Assembly (NCBI RefSeq): GCF_024585285.1
Contig: NZ_CP040755.1
Location: 4,712,001 to 4,776,000 of the forward strand
DNA: 64,000 bases
From: Colwellia sp. M166
GTDB lineage: Bacteria; Pseudomonadota; Gammaproteobacteria; Enterobacterales; Alteromonadaceae
Reading direction: 5' to 3'
Shown: positions 38,745 through 47,266 of the stretch, one piece after another
How the letters are laid out: the number at the start of each line of letters is the position of its first letter
Position numbering within the stretch: the stretch's first letter is position 1
The notes under the pieces: generated by a model
Database searches by the model: none
Told to the model about the DNA's origin: nothing
Seen by the model: the letters and a program-made list of their open reading frames with translations, nothing else
Translations under genes and position numbers: made by a program

Positions 38745-39779
38745 ATGGATAAAAATATGATCTCAACATCTCAATTAATTTATAAATTAAACCTGCAAAC
38801 AAAATTTCTAGAAAAGCATCTTAATTTACCACCTGGTTTCGGCAAAGAGCTATTGGCGAAAGCGATTTATCAATGTTTTAATTTTGAAGATCTATCCTCG
38901 ACAATTTCAGACGAAGGAGTAAAGATAAAGCTTTCTTACTTATTAGAGAACAATGGGCTTAAATATATACTCATCTGTGAAATCGATGATCAACACCTCA
39001 TTAATGAACTTCATCAAGAAATAGAAAAAATGGCTCTTCGAATCGAAGAGCAGGTAATAATAAACATCACAAGAGTTCAGTTAATATCAATTTTATATAA
39101 ACTTTTTGGTCTTGAAAATGAGTCAAAATACATAATTGAAGCAACTGAGCTTAACTTTAAATGGCAGCCTTATTTTCAAACATTATCAAATAACAAATCA
39201 GTTTTATTCTCTGATTTGCAACTGAATAGCGTACCTTTTCGCTTAATTGCTACTAAATTTAAATTAACTGAATTATCAGTTGATACTTTTGTTGAGCAAA
39301 TAAAAAGTGAAATTAAACAATCTGACAATGTTGCTTATGAAAACATCGAACCTCACATCGACTGGTTCATACACTCTACAGCTCTTTTAACAAAAGCTGA
39401 TAATGGTAATCCAGATGAGATACCTACCCATTTTAATATAGATGGAGATGAATATACTGTATTTGGTTTCCCGCTCTGCCCAACAATTCCATTGAAAAAA
39501 ACTGAACCATTACCGGAAATAAATTTCTTAATAAAAAGCACCACAGAAAAACAGACGTTTATCTTAAATATTGCCCAGCAAAAACTAACTTTAGAATGCC
39601 AGATCATAGATGATATTGAGGAAGATCGTATTCGATTACCCAAACTTTGTCATCAAATTAAAAACAACCTCCTAAGTCATGAAGATGCGTGTCTTTTTCC
39701 AATTAAATTTGAATTAGGTTTATGTTTTTTTTGGGTTAGACCATTTGCTCATGTCGATTTTCTTGAGAATGCATTATGA
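38745..39779 (+). CDS. Hypothetical protein, island-specific
   Basis: A 344-aa soluble protein from the ATG at 38745. Residues 5-45 (LIYKLNLQTKFLEKHLNLPPG, then KELLAKAIYQCFNFEDLSS) look like the same helical module as the preceding gene. The rest has alternating helices and strands with no motif I recognise. Its stop overlaps the next start (ATGA), so the two are coupled. Confidence 0.6.
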   Translation: MDKNMISTSQLIYKLNLQTKFLEKHLNLPPGFGKELLAKAIYQCFNFEDLSSTISDEGVKIKLSYLLENNGLKYILICEIDDQHLINELHQEIEKMALRIEEQVIINITRVQLISILYKLFGLENESKYIIEATELNFKWQPYFQTLSNNKSVLFSDLQLNSVPFRLIATKFKLTELSVDTFVEQIKSEIKQSDNVAYENIEPHIDWFIHSTALLTKADNGNPDEIPTHFNIDGDEYTVFGFPLCPTIPLKKTEPLPEINFLIKSTTEKQTFILNIAQQKLTLECQIIDDIEEDRIRLPKLCHQIKNNLLSHEDACLFPIKFELGLCFFWVRPFAHVDFLENAL

Positions 39780-40117
39780 CAAAAACATTTTTAAAAAAAG
39801 CAACGATATTATCTGTTTTTGAATTTCAAGGTGACGAGAAAAAACTTTTTGGAAAATTTCTCTTGGGTTTTGTTATCAAAGATGAAACTAATCGTTTTGA
39901 GAACAATTTTCGAGTTATAACGTCATCCATTGATTCTCAAGAGCGATCTAAATATACAACGAAAAGTGGCAACACCTATGTCGTAAACGCTGAAGCCGAA
40001 AAGTTAGATATTACGTTTGCTGAATATGTACTGATGAGCGATTGCTTGTTTTCACCTGACGAGATATTACACATGAGACAAGCTTCACAAAGAAATGATG
40101 AACGTAAGCTACATTGA
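39776..40117 (+). CDS. Hypothetical protein
   Basis: A 113-aa soluble, charged protein (DETNRFENNFRVITSSIDSQ; TFAEYVLMSDCLFSPDEILHM). It overlaps the previous gene by 4 bp, so it is translated from the same mRNA. No family recognised. Confidence 0.6.
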   Translation: MTKTFLKKATILSVFEFQGDEKKLFGKFLLGFVIKDETNRFENNFRVITSSIDSQERSKYTTKSGNTYVVNAEAEKLDITFAEYVLMSDCLFSPDEILHMRQASQRNDERKLH

Positions 40118-40125
40118 GTAAACTA

Positions 40126-40541
40126 ATGAAAAATAAAAGAGCAATAATAGTATCAATTGATCATCTCAATAAAACTTTGAAGTCAAAAGAACTAATTGCC
40201 TAGAAGCACTTGAAGCCGATTCAGATAGTAATGTGTTACTTCCATTTCAGAAATATAATCTTGGTGAATATTTCGAAGTTGGTGATGAAATTGAATTCAA
40301 AAAACAAGGTAAATATGATTTTAAGATTATTAATCTGACTTGTGAGGTTTTAAAGTTCTCTCGGTTTAAGCGAGATCTGATTTCAATAATAAGAAGGTTA
40401 GATAATGATAATCACCCACTTAAGCGATGCATTTTATTGAACGAAGATGGTTTTGTTTTATTGTCCGCCAAAAAGTACCCAGAGAAGTTAATATTATTAC
40501 AGAATCAACAGGAAGCTGAGAAAAATCATGCGAAATTTTGA
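40126..40541 (+). pseudogene. Hypothetical protein, probable -1 frameshift
   Basis: An ATG at 40126 opens MKNKRAIIVSIDHLNKTLKS and stops at TAG 40201-40203. Re-reading one base at about 40200 restores a continuous 138-codon frame (KELIA joined to CLEALEADSDSN) that runs to 40541 with no good start of its own. I infer one lost base. The site is not a homopolymer or a classical slippery heptamer, so a mutation or assembly error is more likely than programmed frameshifting. Confidence 0.6.
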
Positions 40542-40833
40542 AGACAAAATTGTGAAAGTTATCTCTAAACTTACTTGTGATGCATGCGGTGAGCAAGCAA
40601 CCCCTGATGATTTTGAATTTCATGAGTTTATCAGTATTAATCATCCGTGTGGTTATGGGAGTATTCACGGTGATGGTAACCAAATCAGTATTGACCTCTG
40701 TCAAAAGTGCTTTAGCGACATGTGCGGTGATAGCTTGACTGTTACTGAGCCTGATACTGAAAACGGTAACAAACTTGAATATCACAATATATTTGATGCT
40801 ATAACGCAATCAAAAAAGAAGCTAAAAATTTGA
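40528..40833 (+). CDS. Small zinc-ribbon-like protein
   Basis: A 101-aa protein with two cysteine pairs, CDACGEQ near residue 13 and DLCQKCFSDMCG near 60, separated by the loop NHPCGYGSIHGDGNQ. This resembles small zinc-binding proteins common in phages and ICEs. It overlaps both neighbours, indicating one operon. Function unknown. Confidence 0.6.
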   Translation: MRNFEDKIVKVISKLTCDACGEQATPDDFEFHEFISINHPCGYGSIHGDGNQISIDLCQKCFSDMCGDSLTVTEPDTENGNKLEYHNIFDAITQSKKKLKI

Positions 40834-41096
40834 AGCACGACAGTGATTTAAAAATTGCAGCAAGAGATATTTTGTCAGCAAATAAAATAATCAATCAAAG
40901 TGAGCTTAGTATTGCTCTTAAGCGCGTAGAACAACTTTGGGGTGCTCAATATTATAGCGCTGAGGGCAATGAACTTCATCGTTTGGCTGATTTGATTTGT
41001 ATTTACGAAGGGAAAAGCTGGAATTTATACATTGATGAAGAGGGTTGTGTATCTGATGATTTTTTGACTGAGCGTGAAAATGGTAGTGAAAAATGA
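40830..41096 (+). CDS. Hypothetical protein, possibly antitoxin-like
   Basis: An 88-aa acidic protein starting at a TTG that overlaps the previous stop. The segment ELHRLADLICIYEGKSWN is loosely like the helix of HigA-type antitoxins (ELxxLAxLIxxYE), but no toxin partner is evident and no helix-turn-helix is clear. Another family is equally possible. Confidence 0.5.
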   Translation: MKHDSDLKIAARDILSANKIINQSELSIALKRVEQLWGAQYYSAEGNELHRLADLICIYEGKSWNLYIDEEGCVSDDFLTERENGSEK

Positions 41097-41306
41097 TGGG
41101 GCTAATAGCCAAATAGATTAACTTTTGGTTAAGAGCCTGAAGTGGTCATACGTACTCTCTAATGAACACCTAATTGAAGACAACTAAGATACGGACGCTT
41201 TTAGGCATCCAGCCAAGCGATACTGTTTCTGTTGTAACAGTGCTGTATTTCGTTAAATATTTTCTTTGGTTAGATAAGTAAAAATGTCACTATTTCCATA
41301 TTTCGA

Positions 41307-41648
41307 CTAGGAAAAGATTATCCTGAGAACCTCAAAAACTACTTGTGTAAGTGTGTACATTAAAAGTAAAAACAAAATCAATGGTATAGAAAGCAATATA
41401 ATTTGATGTCTTTCATTCTTTAATTTATCACTTAGAGCGTCTATAACTTCTTTAGCTTGCTCAACCTCTTTATCTGAAAACTGTGAATATTTTTCATCGA
41501 TTTTCATTTTCTTACACACAGCGTCCAAGAGTTCTGCTTCTGCTTTTAGTTTAAAGGCACTACCTAGCGTAGACCAAGCGGAATAATAGTTTTTAGTTGC
41601 TTTTGATAGAGACTTGAAACCTTCTAGTAATGGTCGAAATATGCTCAT
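41307..41648 (-). CDS. Hypothetical tail-anchored membrane protein
   Basis: A 113-aa protein with a helical, charged N-terminal region (DAVCKKMKIDEKYSQ, VEQAKEVIDALSDKLKNER) likely to form a coiled coil, and a single C-terminal hydrophobic helix (IILLSIPLILFLLLMYTLTQ, residues 82-101). It would be anchored in the inner membrane by its tail. AGGGAAAT ribosome site. Function unknown. Confidence 0.6.
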   Translation of the reverse strand: MSIFRPLLEGFKSLSKATKNYYSAWSTLGSAFKLKAEAELLDAVCKKMKIDEKYSQFSDKEVEQAKEVIDALSDKLKNERHQIILLSIPLILFLLLMYTLTQVVFEVLRIIFS

Positions 41649-41963
41649 GAATTTCCCTTTTGATAAATATTGAATCGAATAAATAAACTTTGGAGTGATG
41701 ATACAGCCTGGATTTTAGGCACTTCCTGAATTGTTTCTCCTACTATACTGGTGAAAGTAAATTATTGGAACTGCAACGTTGAAATTAGAATAACCTTTGT
41801 TATTAATATGTTAGCGCTTTGTTCTTTAAGCTAATCAACAATTAAATAAGCACATATTACTAGGGAAACTAATAATTGAACAACGAGAGATTAAAGTCCC
41901 TCCCACACAAAATTTCGCTGCGATGATTTAATCAGTGTTAGTGAAACAACAATTATTATGCAT
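41649..41963. other. Intergenic gap, no gene seen
   Basis: 315 AT-rich bases between two minus-strand genes. No repeat, RNA gene or island-type promoter was found here. Confidence 0.45.
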
Positions 41964-42563
41964 TTACCAGGTTAGTATTCGTGGGGGATCATTTTTTTTA
42001 TAACTAAGTAATACTGCAAAAACACTTGATTCCTTGATTTCGTATGTTCTTAAATGTTGATTTATATTGTTTTTAAAAGAATTGTCTATTGGCACATTGT
42101 AAGAATCATAATTATATTCAATTGCAGGCAAATTAAATAAGGTTTTAGTTTTAGCTTCATTGTTTAAATCTAAATATCGAATTTTTACTTTAATGTTTTG
42201 AGTTGTTTCTATATTAAATTGCTTTGAGAATTCTAGTTGTTTTTCAGATATATCATTTTGTTCAATATTGCTTTTTGCTTGTGCAAAACTTTCATTATCA
42301 ACTGACCAAGCAAGGTTGTCATGGTATTGAGTGGGTAAAAGGGTTATCACTAAACCAGTGAACTTATCTTGGATAATAAAAAAATAGCATTCATCTTTGA
42401 TGCTATAAATTAACCAGTGAGTCTTTTCAAAAATAATTTCCTTTCCTGTATTTATAGCTAATCCAAAATCTATGATGTCCGCTATTTCATTAGGCTCTAA
42501 TAAAGTTCTTTGTTTTATTCGTTGCAATGCATGATTAGAGAAGTATGAAAATCTATGTCGCAT
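41964..42563 (-). CDS. DUF4258-like protein (possible RNase-fold domain)
   Basis: A 199-aa protein. The N-terminus SNHALQRIKQRTLLEPNEI followed by WLIYSIKDECYFFIIQDKFT has the HAxxRxxxR pattern of DUF4258/BrnT-like RNase folds. The C-terminal half (IKVKIRYLDLNNEAKTKTLF) is unrecognised. A promoter of the island type (TTGTTAA-N18-GTTT) sits 44 bp upstream, putting it in the same proposed regulon as the sigma cassette. Toxin activity is only a possibility. Confidence 0.55.
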   Translation of the reverse strand: MRHRFSYFSNHALQRIKQRTLLEPNEIADIIDFGLAINTGKEIIFEKTHWLIYSIKDECYFFIIQDKFTGLVITLLPTQYHDNLAWSVDNESFAQAKSNIEQNDISEKQLEFSKQFNIETTQNIKVKIRYLDLNNEAKTKTLFNLPAIEYNYDSYNVPIDNSFKNNINQHLRTYEIKESSVFAVLLSYKKNDPPRILTW

Positions 42564-42606
42564 AACCTTATCCTCAGTGTGTTAACTCAAATGTCTCCTA
42601 TTAAAT

Positions 42607-42635
42607 AAACACGTCTATAACCATGAAATTAACAA
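42607..42635 (-). promoter_or_regulatory. Island ECF-type promoter P1
   Basis: On the minus strand TTGTTAA (42635-42629), an 18-bp spacer, then GTTT (42610-42607), 44 bp before the start of the DUF4258-like gene. Same elements and spacing as P2-P6. Confidence 0.6.
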
Positions 42636-42736
42636 AATAAATAAAAAATTGTTAATTGCGTATTCTCATGACTTTGATCACCGATTCTCATCAGCTTTGA
42701 TCACTTGATTTATCATTTTGTAGAGCCATTCTTAAA

Positions 42737-43492
42737 CTAACTTAACTGATCATCATCAGTCAATTTATTTAACTGTTTTCGTATCGATTCTCCTTTTAAA
42801 TTCACCTTGATTGCACCATGAATAAGCCTGTCTAAAATAGCATCAGCGTGCGTTGATTCTCCGATCATTTCATGCCAGTTTTCCTGTGGTAACTGACTAA
42901 TAATGATGTGTGATTTATAACCATACCTCGCATCAATTAATTCAAGTAAGTCACTTCTCTGTTGAGCACTGAGTGGCTCAAGCCCCCAATCATCTAAAAT
43001 AAGTAAGTCGACTTTAATGAGTTTACTCAGTAACTTTCGATAACTGCCATCGGCCTGTGCTAGGAATAGACTTTCAAGTAATTCTTTTAGCCGAATATAA
43101 AAAACGCTTTTACCTTGTAGGCAATGTTCATGGCCTAAGGCACACGCTAGGTATGTTTTGCCACAACCTGTTGCGCCCGTGATTAATATATTCTGATGTA
43201 AACTCAGCCAGGTACTTTGGCTGAGACTACGTATTTGCGTTTTATCTAGGTTGCGCTTCGGCGAGTAAATGAGTTGGTTTAATTGACCCGGTAACCTGAA
43301 TTTAGCTTGTCGTACAAGTCGATCGATTTTTCTTTCATCACGTGTATCAATTTCATGTGTGAGCAATAAACTGATGCGCTCTATAAAGCTTTGCTCTTGA
43401 TATAGGTTTGGCTGTTCAAGCTGTTGCTTGAGTGCTTGCTTTATACCCGATAACTTGAGCAGTTGAAGTTGCTGATTAATGGTGTCTATCAT
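42737..43492 (-). CDS. istB: IstB-like ATP-binding protein of IS21
   Basis: A 251-aa AAA+ ATPase that helps the transposase choose and hold target DNA. Walker A is GATGCGKTYLACALG (near residue 106), Walker B LLILDDWG. The length is normal. It follows istA on the same strand, separated by about 42 bp. Confidence 0.94.
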   Translation of the reverse strand: MIDTINQQLQLLKLSGIKQALKQQLEQPNLYQEQSFIERISLLLTHEIDTRDERKIDRLVRQAKFRLPGQLNQLIYSPKRNLDKTQIRSLSQSTWLSLHQNILITGATGCGKTYLACALGHEHCLQGKSVFYIRLKELLESLFLAQADGSYRKLLSKLIKVDLLILDDWGLEPLSAQQRSDLLELIDARYGYKSHIIISQLPQENWHEMIGESTHADAILDRLIHGAIKVNLKGESIRKQLNKLTDDDQLS

Positions 43493-43534
43493 GTTGGTAT
43501 TCCTTAATGGTAGTAATCTGTGCCACGTATGTTG

Positions 43535-45097
43535 CTATGTTTGACTGATTTTTCTGGCTCTGTTTGCTGTGTGGGTAAGGGTTGCTGATCTAACCCTTTT
43601 TTTTAATATCTGTTTAATTGATCTAAGCGTGGTCGTATTCATACTGATTGCCCGATAACATGCTTGTTCGAGGCGTGGTTTTGAGTAGGTTTTAGCTAAA
43701 CTCAACACGCCTAAACAGCTGCGGTAAGCTTGCTCAGGATGGCGTTTTCTATTAAGCAGTAATTCAACAACCTGATGGGTATAATCACCGATACTCAATG
43801 CCCATGAGCGTAAGTTTATTGGTGACTGCTCATGCTGTTTTTGATGCGCCTTTGGCATATGATGTGCCTGTGTTGTATGTCCGCCTAAACGGTTCGACCT
43901 TGGATGTTGCGCAATCAAGGTATCGTGATGATAAAGCTGTACGAGTTGATTGGTGATGTGTGCACGCAATTGTTTCTTAACCCATTGATGTGGCACGCTG
44001 TAGTAGTGTTTTTCTATGTCAACATGATAATCAATGTGTACACGCACCGTTTTGATTTGTGTGTATTGATAAGGGTTCTCAGGCAATGGTTTTAATGCAT
44101 TTTTATCGACTAAATCAAATAGCTGCTTGCGTGATTGTTGGTATTGCTTCATCACCTTATTGTTCATCACGTCAAGTAACTTTGCTATTTCATGATTTAA
44201 TTGCGCTAAACTATAAAAGGTTTGGTGACGCAAACGCGCCATGATCCAACGCTCTACAATTTGTACACCGACCTCAGCTTTGGATTTATCTTTGGGTTTA
44301 TAAGGTCTAGCGGGTATGACAGCGACATTAAAGTACTCTGCTAGCTGGTGGTATGTCGGGTTTAGGTCAGGCTCGTAGCGACAAGTTTTACTCACCGCAC
44401 TTCTGAGGTTGTCGGGAATAACAACGTCAGGAACACCACCTAAAAACTCAAAGCAACGGGCATGACTCATCACCCAATCTTCAAGTTGTTGACTATAGGT
44501 TGCCTCAGCATAGGTATAATTTGATGCGCCTAGTACAGCAACAAATACCTGAGCGGTACGTTTTTCCTGTGTCGTAGGGCAAGTGATGGCAATTGTGGGA
44601 CCACAATAATCGACAAACAGTTTTTCACCGCCTTTATGCTGCTGACGCATGGATAGCCGCTGCGTACCTAACCACTGCTTATAAGCACGGCAGAAGTGAC
44701 TGTAGCTGTAATAAGGCTCGCCCACTTTTTCAAGTAACTCATCAAACACGAGCTGCAATGTTAAGAGTTTATGTTGTTTTAAATCCTTATTGATACTTAA
44801 CCAATCAGGCGTTGGGTATCTTTTCTTACGTGTTGAGAAGCGCCTTAGTTTGGTATTGAGAAACGAATTTTGTTGCTGCTCCTCTGGAATTGGCCATTGA
44901 TTAAAGCCTAATTCATTCGCCTTTTTAACATAATTTGCGACGGTGCCAGGCGAAATATTTAAGCTTCTTGCGATCTCTCGATGAGATAACTTTGCTGAGT
45001 ACTTCAGCCGTAAAATAGAATGTAATTTACTCATAGATATAGGTTTTGTTGCCATTATTGTTATCCTCACCAAACGATTTAGATAACGGTTTAACAT
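43535..45097 (-). CDS. istA: IstA transposase of IS21
   Basis: A 520-aa transposase. The N-terminal helix-turn-helix (SHREIARSLNISPGTVANYVKK, trimmed here to its core at residues 38-58) binds the ends. The DDE triad is visible as LFVDYCGPTI, VVIPDNLRSAV and KSKAEVGVQIVERW. It looks intact; mobilises the element together with IstB. Confidence 0.94.
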   Translation of the reverse strand: MLNRYLNRLVRITIMATKPISMSKLHSILRLKYSAKLSHREIARSLNISPGTVANYVKKANELGFNQWPIPEEQQQNSFLNTKLRRFSTRKKRYPTPDWLSINKDLKQHKLLTLQLVFDELLEKVGEPYYSYSHFCRAYKQWLGTQRLSMRQQHKGGEKLFVDYCGPTIAITCPTTQEKRTAQVFVAVLGASNYTYAEATYSQQLEDWVMSHARCFEFLGGVPDVVIPDNLRSAVSKTCRYEPDLNPTYHQLAEYFNVAVIPARPYKPKDKSKAEVGVQIVERWIMARLRHQTFYSLAQLNHEIAKLLDVMNNKVMKQYQQSRKQLFDLVDKNALKPLPENPYQYTQIKTVRVHIDYHVDIEKHYYSVPHQWVKKQLRAHITNQLVQLYHHDTLIAQHPRSNRLGGHTTQAHHMPKAHQKQHEQSPINLRSWALSIGDYTHQVVELLLNRKRHPEQAYRSCLGVLSLAKTYSKPRLEQACYRAISMNTTTLRSIKQILKKRVRSATLTHTANRARKISQT

Positions 45098-45271
45098 ACC
45101 TACAAAAATTGATAAAACATGAACTCAGTGACGAGTGGTATTAAGCTTTGATCGGCAAAATCATTAAGAGCACAAAAGTGATCATTTACAAGTGATTTTA
45201 GTGATCAAAGCTTAATGAGAATAAGCGATCAAAGTTAATGCCATTGGGTGATCAAAGCTGGAGAGAATATG

Positions 45272-45300
45272 CAGTTAATTTTACGATACCCATTATGTTT
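45272..45300 (+). promoter_or_regulatory. Island ECF-type promoter P2, broken by IS21
   Basis: GTTAA, an 18-bp spacer and GTTT remain right of IS21; the first two bases of the -35 are now CA from the IS end. Removing the IS and one TSD restores TTGTTAA (the TT is at 42649-42650). It would drive the broken ArdC-like gene at 45338. Confidence 0.6.
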
Positions 45301-45337
45301 GAACTTCTGATATTAAAACTTATTGAGGCTCAACAAA

Positions 45338-45609
45338 ATGGCAAAAGGACATACATATGAAAAATGGCAAGAATTAGGCTATCAAGTTAAAAAAGGTCAG
45401 AAAGCGGCTTATCGATTTTACGGAAATAACATATTTACTCGTGATCAAGTTGTAAATGTAGACGAGGATGATGAAGAGAGTGAATATCATAACCACTGTT
45501 TCAATTGTCAATGGCCGTTGATAGCTTATCTGAAGCTCAATGCGATGAATGTAATTGGTTAATTTGTTCTAATTGTCACTCTTGTGGTTGTGATTATAAA
45601 CATAATTAA
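45338..45609 (+). pseudogene. ArdC-like/zinc-ribbon small protein, -1 frameshift
   Basis: The ATG at 45338 gives MAKGHTYEKWQELGYQVKKG, which recalls the N-terminal single-stranded-DNA-binding segment of ArdC antirestriction proteins, then HNHCFNC. After CFNCQ the frame reaches a stop at 45560-45562. In the -1 frame a matching second zinc pair continues: LSEAQCDECNWLICSNC and CGCDYKHN, ending at 45607-45609. I infer one lost base near 45513. Confidence 0.65.
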
Positions 45610-45627
45610 AAAATAATTTTAAATCAA

Positions 45628-45656
45628 TTGTTAACTTTGCTATCAACACAATGTTT
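45628..45656 (+). promoter_or_regulatory. Island ECF-type promoter P3 and leader hairpin
   Basis: TTGTTAA (45628-45634), 18 bp, GTTT (45653-45656). The transcript leader holds AACTTA (45674-45679) and TAAGTT (45692-45697), able to pair, both conserved in P5. It should drive the 76-aa gene, sigma factor, 191-aa protein and Lon-like protease. Confidence 0.65.
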
Positions 45657-45718
45657 CTCTTTATGAACAGACAAACTTAGGTAATTAAACTTAAGTTATT
45701 TATAAAAGAGAGACAACT

Positions 45719-45949
45719 ATGCATTATCAAAATACAAATTCCAATAAAAGTAACTGGATGCCAAAACCATTAGGTAGAAAAGGCGATTTAAATAGCTGGA
45801 TTGAACGAATGGAGCAAGCTTGCCCAAACCCAAAAAAGGGGCAAGTGGTATGGTTAGAAAATGATAAAAATTCAATTGGTTATAAAGTTTTGGGCTTCAA
45901 AAAAAATGGCTCTACCATTTGGCAAAGAGGTCAAATTATTTGGCATTAG
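45719..45949 (+). CDS. Small conserved protein, 76 aa (paralogue of 53543-53776)
   Basis: A basic small protein rich in Trp, with PLGRKGDLNSWIERMEQACP and GYKVLGFKKNGSTIWQRGQ. Its paralogue at 53543 is about three-quarters identical. No family recognised; the compact beta-rich look suggests a nucleic-acid-binding or immunity-type fold, without proof. It is the first gene after promoter P3, 58 bp before the sigma gene. AAGAGAG ribosome site. Confidence 0.7.
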   Translation: MHYQNTNSNKSNWMPKPLGRKGDLNSWIERMEQACPNPKKGQVVWLENDKNSIGYKVLGFKKNGSTIWQRGQIIWH

Positions 45950-46007
45950 AGTAAATAGCCTGTAAATTAATACAATCATCTATTTGTATCAAAACAACAG
46001 GCACCAC

Positions 46008-46694
46008 ATGGGCACAAGCAACAAAGAACTTGCACATTATGCACTATTAATAAAAAAGTCAGCATATAGAAGAATACAAGATGCTAACCGTGAAAACTTT
46101 ATAGAGGATGTCATTCAAGAAGTGTTTTTAAAGTTACATAAACAAAATTTTTTTGAAAAGAATACATTTGATTCTGAAGAGAGTAAAAAGCAGATTTACT
46201 CCTATATAAACCTGACCGTTAATACCTGTTATATGGATCAGTTAGGCTTACTGGGTATCAATAGAAAGCTAACAAAAGCAGAAAAGCAATCATCAGGTAA
46301 CAAGTATGAAAATATTCAGAATAGCGTGATAGAAGATGTTTGTGAAAGCGAAATAACTTTGGCTCCTGTTCAAACACCTGAGCAAGTTACTTTTGTAACC
46401 GAAGCTTACCATTGGATTAAGCAATGTTATAACTCGTTAGTTTCTAATGTAAATGACGCGAATAGAAAAACATTTTTTGAAGCAGCCTTTTGGCAACTTA
46501 GTTATTACAACATGCCTGTAAAAGCATTAGCTGGGCATTTGGGGTATTCGTCAAGTAACCCAACCCAAGAAATAAAGCGATTTGTCGAAAAGGTATCAAT
46601 GTGTACACAGCCACATGGTGTTACTTTGAATAATGCGAATGAGCAAATAGAATTTTTACGCGAACAAATAGAGAATGCTGAGGGCGGTTCATGA
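46008..46694 (+). CDS. ECF-like RNA polymerase sigma factor
   Basis: A 228-aa protein from the ATG at 46008. Region 2 is NFIEDVIQEVFLKLHKQNFF (D..QE.F.kL pattern, about residues 31-50), and region 4 is a C-terminal helix-turn-helix, MPVKALAGHLGYSSSNPTQE (about 170-189). There is no region 3, as in ECF sigma factors. The linker is longer than usual. It is coupled (ATGA) to the 191-aa gene, which is placed like an anti-sigma factor. I propose it recognises the TTGTTAA-N18-GTTT promoters of this island, including its own. Confidence 0.82.
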   Translation: MGTSNKELAHYALLIKKSAYRRIQDANRENFIEDVIQEVFLKLHKQNFFEKNTFDSEESKKQIYSYINLTVNTCYMDQLGLLGINRKLTKAEKQSSGNKYENIQNSVIEDVCESEITLAPVQTPEQVTFVTEAYHWIKQCYNSLVSNVNDANRKTFFEAAFWQLSYYNMPVKALAGHLGYSSSNPTQEIKRFVEKVSMCTQPHGVTLNNANEQIEFLREQIENAEGGS

Positions 46695-47266
46695 AACCAA
46701 TAGATATTACTAAACAAATTTTAGCAATGCATGAAGACGAAGTGATGAACAACATGCTAGAAGAAGTAAAAAATGAATTAAAAGACACTATACCTAGCGA
46801 CATACAAGCCACATTAGATGCATGTATGCAAAAGCTAAGTAATGAAGGTGACGTGACTCCTAGTAATGTTCTTTCCTTTAAGCCTAAAAGTACACCATCA
46901 ATCATTAGTTTTGCTGAAACAGAGTTACTCGCCGCTTCAGGTAAATCATTGGCGGATTGGTTTTCTCAACCTATTAATTTTGCTGGTGTTGGCTTTATTC
47001 TTGATATACGTCGTGTATTCGGTACAAAAGACGAAATAGATTTGTACCTTTCACCTACAGATTCAGAAAGAATGAGTGCGTCTTTTGATGTTTATAAAGG
47101 AAAATCTCTAAAATTAACTATCACAAATAACGATAAGCCTTTATTAACTGCTGAGTTATATATTGATGATACAGGTCAAGAGGCTGAAGGAAGTGGACAA
47201 TTAATTGATCTTGATGGTACGCCTGTGCAAGGTAAAATATCTATAGATATTGAAGTAATAGAATAG
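46691..47266 (+). CDS. Hypothetical protein, candidate anti-sigma partner and Lon substrate
   Basis: A 191-aa soluble protein. An N-terminal helical part (about 1-55, DEVMNNMLEEVKNELKD) is followed by a linker, LSFKPKSTPS, and a C-terminal beta-rich domain (about 95-190, SFDVYKGKSLKLTITNNDKP, GTPVQGKISIDIEVIE). It overlaps the sigma gene by 4 bp and abuts the Lon-like gene directly. By position and by the CalpT precedent it may hold the sigma factor until cleaved. No sequence motif proves this. Confidence 0.55.
   Translation: MKPIDITKQILAMHEDEVMNNMLEEVKNELKDTIPSDIQATLDACMQKLSNEGDVTPSNVLSFKPKSTPSIISFAETELLAASGKSLADWFSQPINFAGVGFILDIRRVFGTKDEIDLYLSPTDSERMSASFDVYKGKSLKLTITNNDKPLLTAELYIDDTGQEAEGSGQLIDLDGTPVQGKISIDIEVIE

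Larger units (their letters stand above)
42657..45273 (-). mobile_element. IS21-family insertion sequence
   Basis: About 2,617 bp, ends TGCGTATTCTC (left) and GAGAATATGCA (right), with the internal repeats CTTTGATCAC near both tips as usual for IS21. A 6-bp target duplication GTTAAT lies at 42651-42656 and 45274-45279. It carries istA and istB, both complete. The target is the -35 element of promoter P2. Confidence 0.85.
45622..45949 (+). repeat. Duplicated module, copy 1 (promoter, leader and 76-aa gene)
   Basis: This segment and 53445-53776 are diverged direct repeats holding the same promoter, a conserved leader (GTTTCTCTTTATGAA, ACAAACTTAGGTAAT, ACTTAAGTT) and a homologous small gene. 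They bracket the sigma-Lon-Hsp70-helicase cassette. Confidence 0.8.

Noticed and set aside
36847..38745. Integrase gene or tRNA attachment site at the left island edge
   Set aside because: No tyrosine or serine recombinase and no tRNA 3' end could be seen; the junction is only the broken DUF808 gene.
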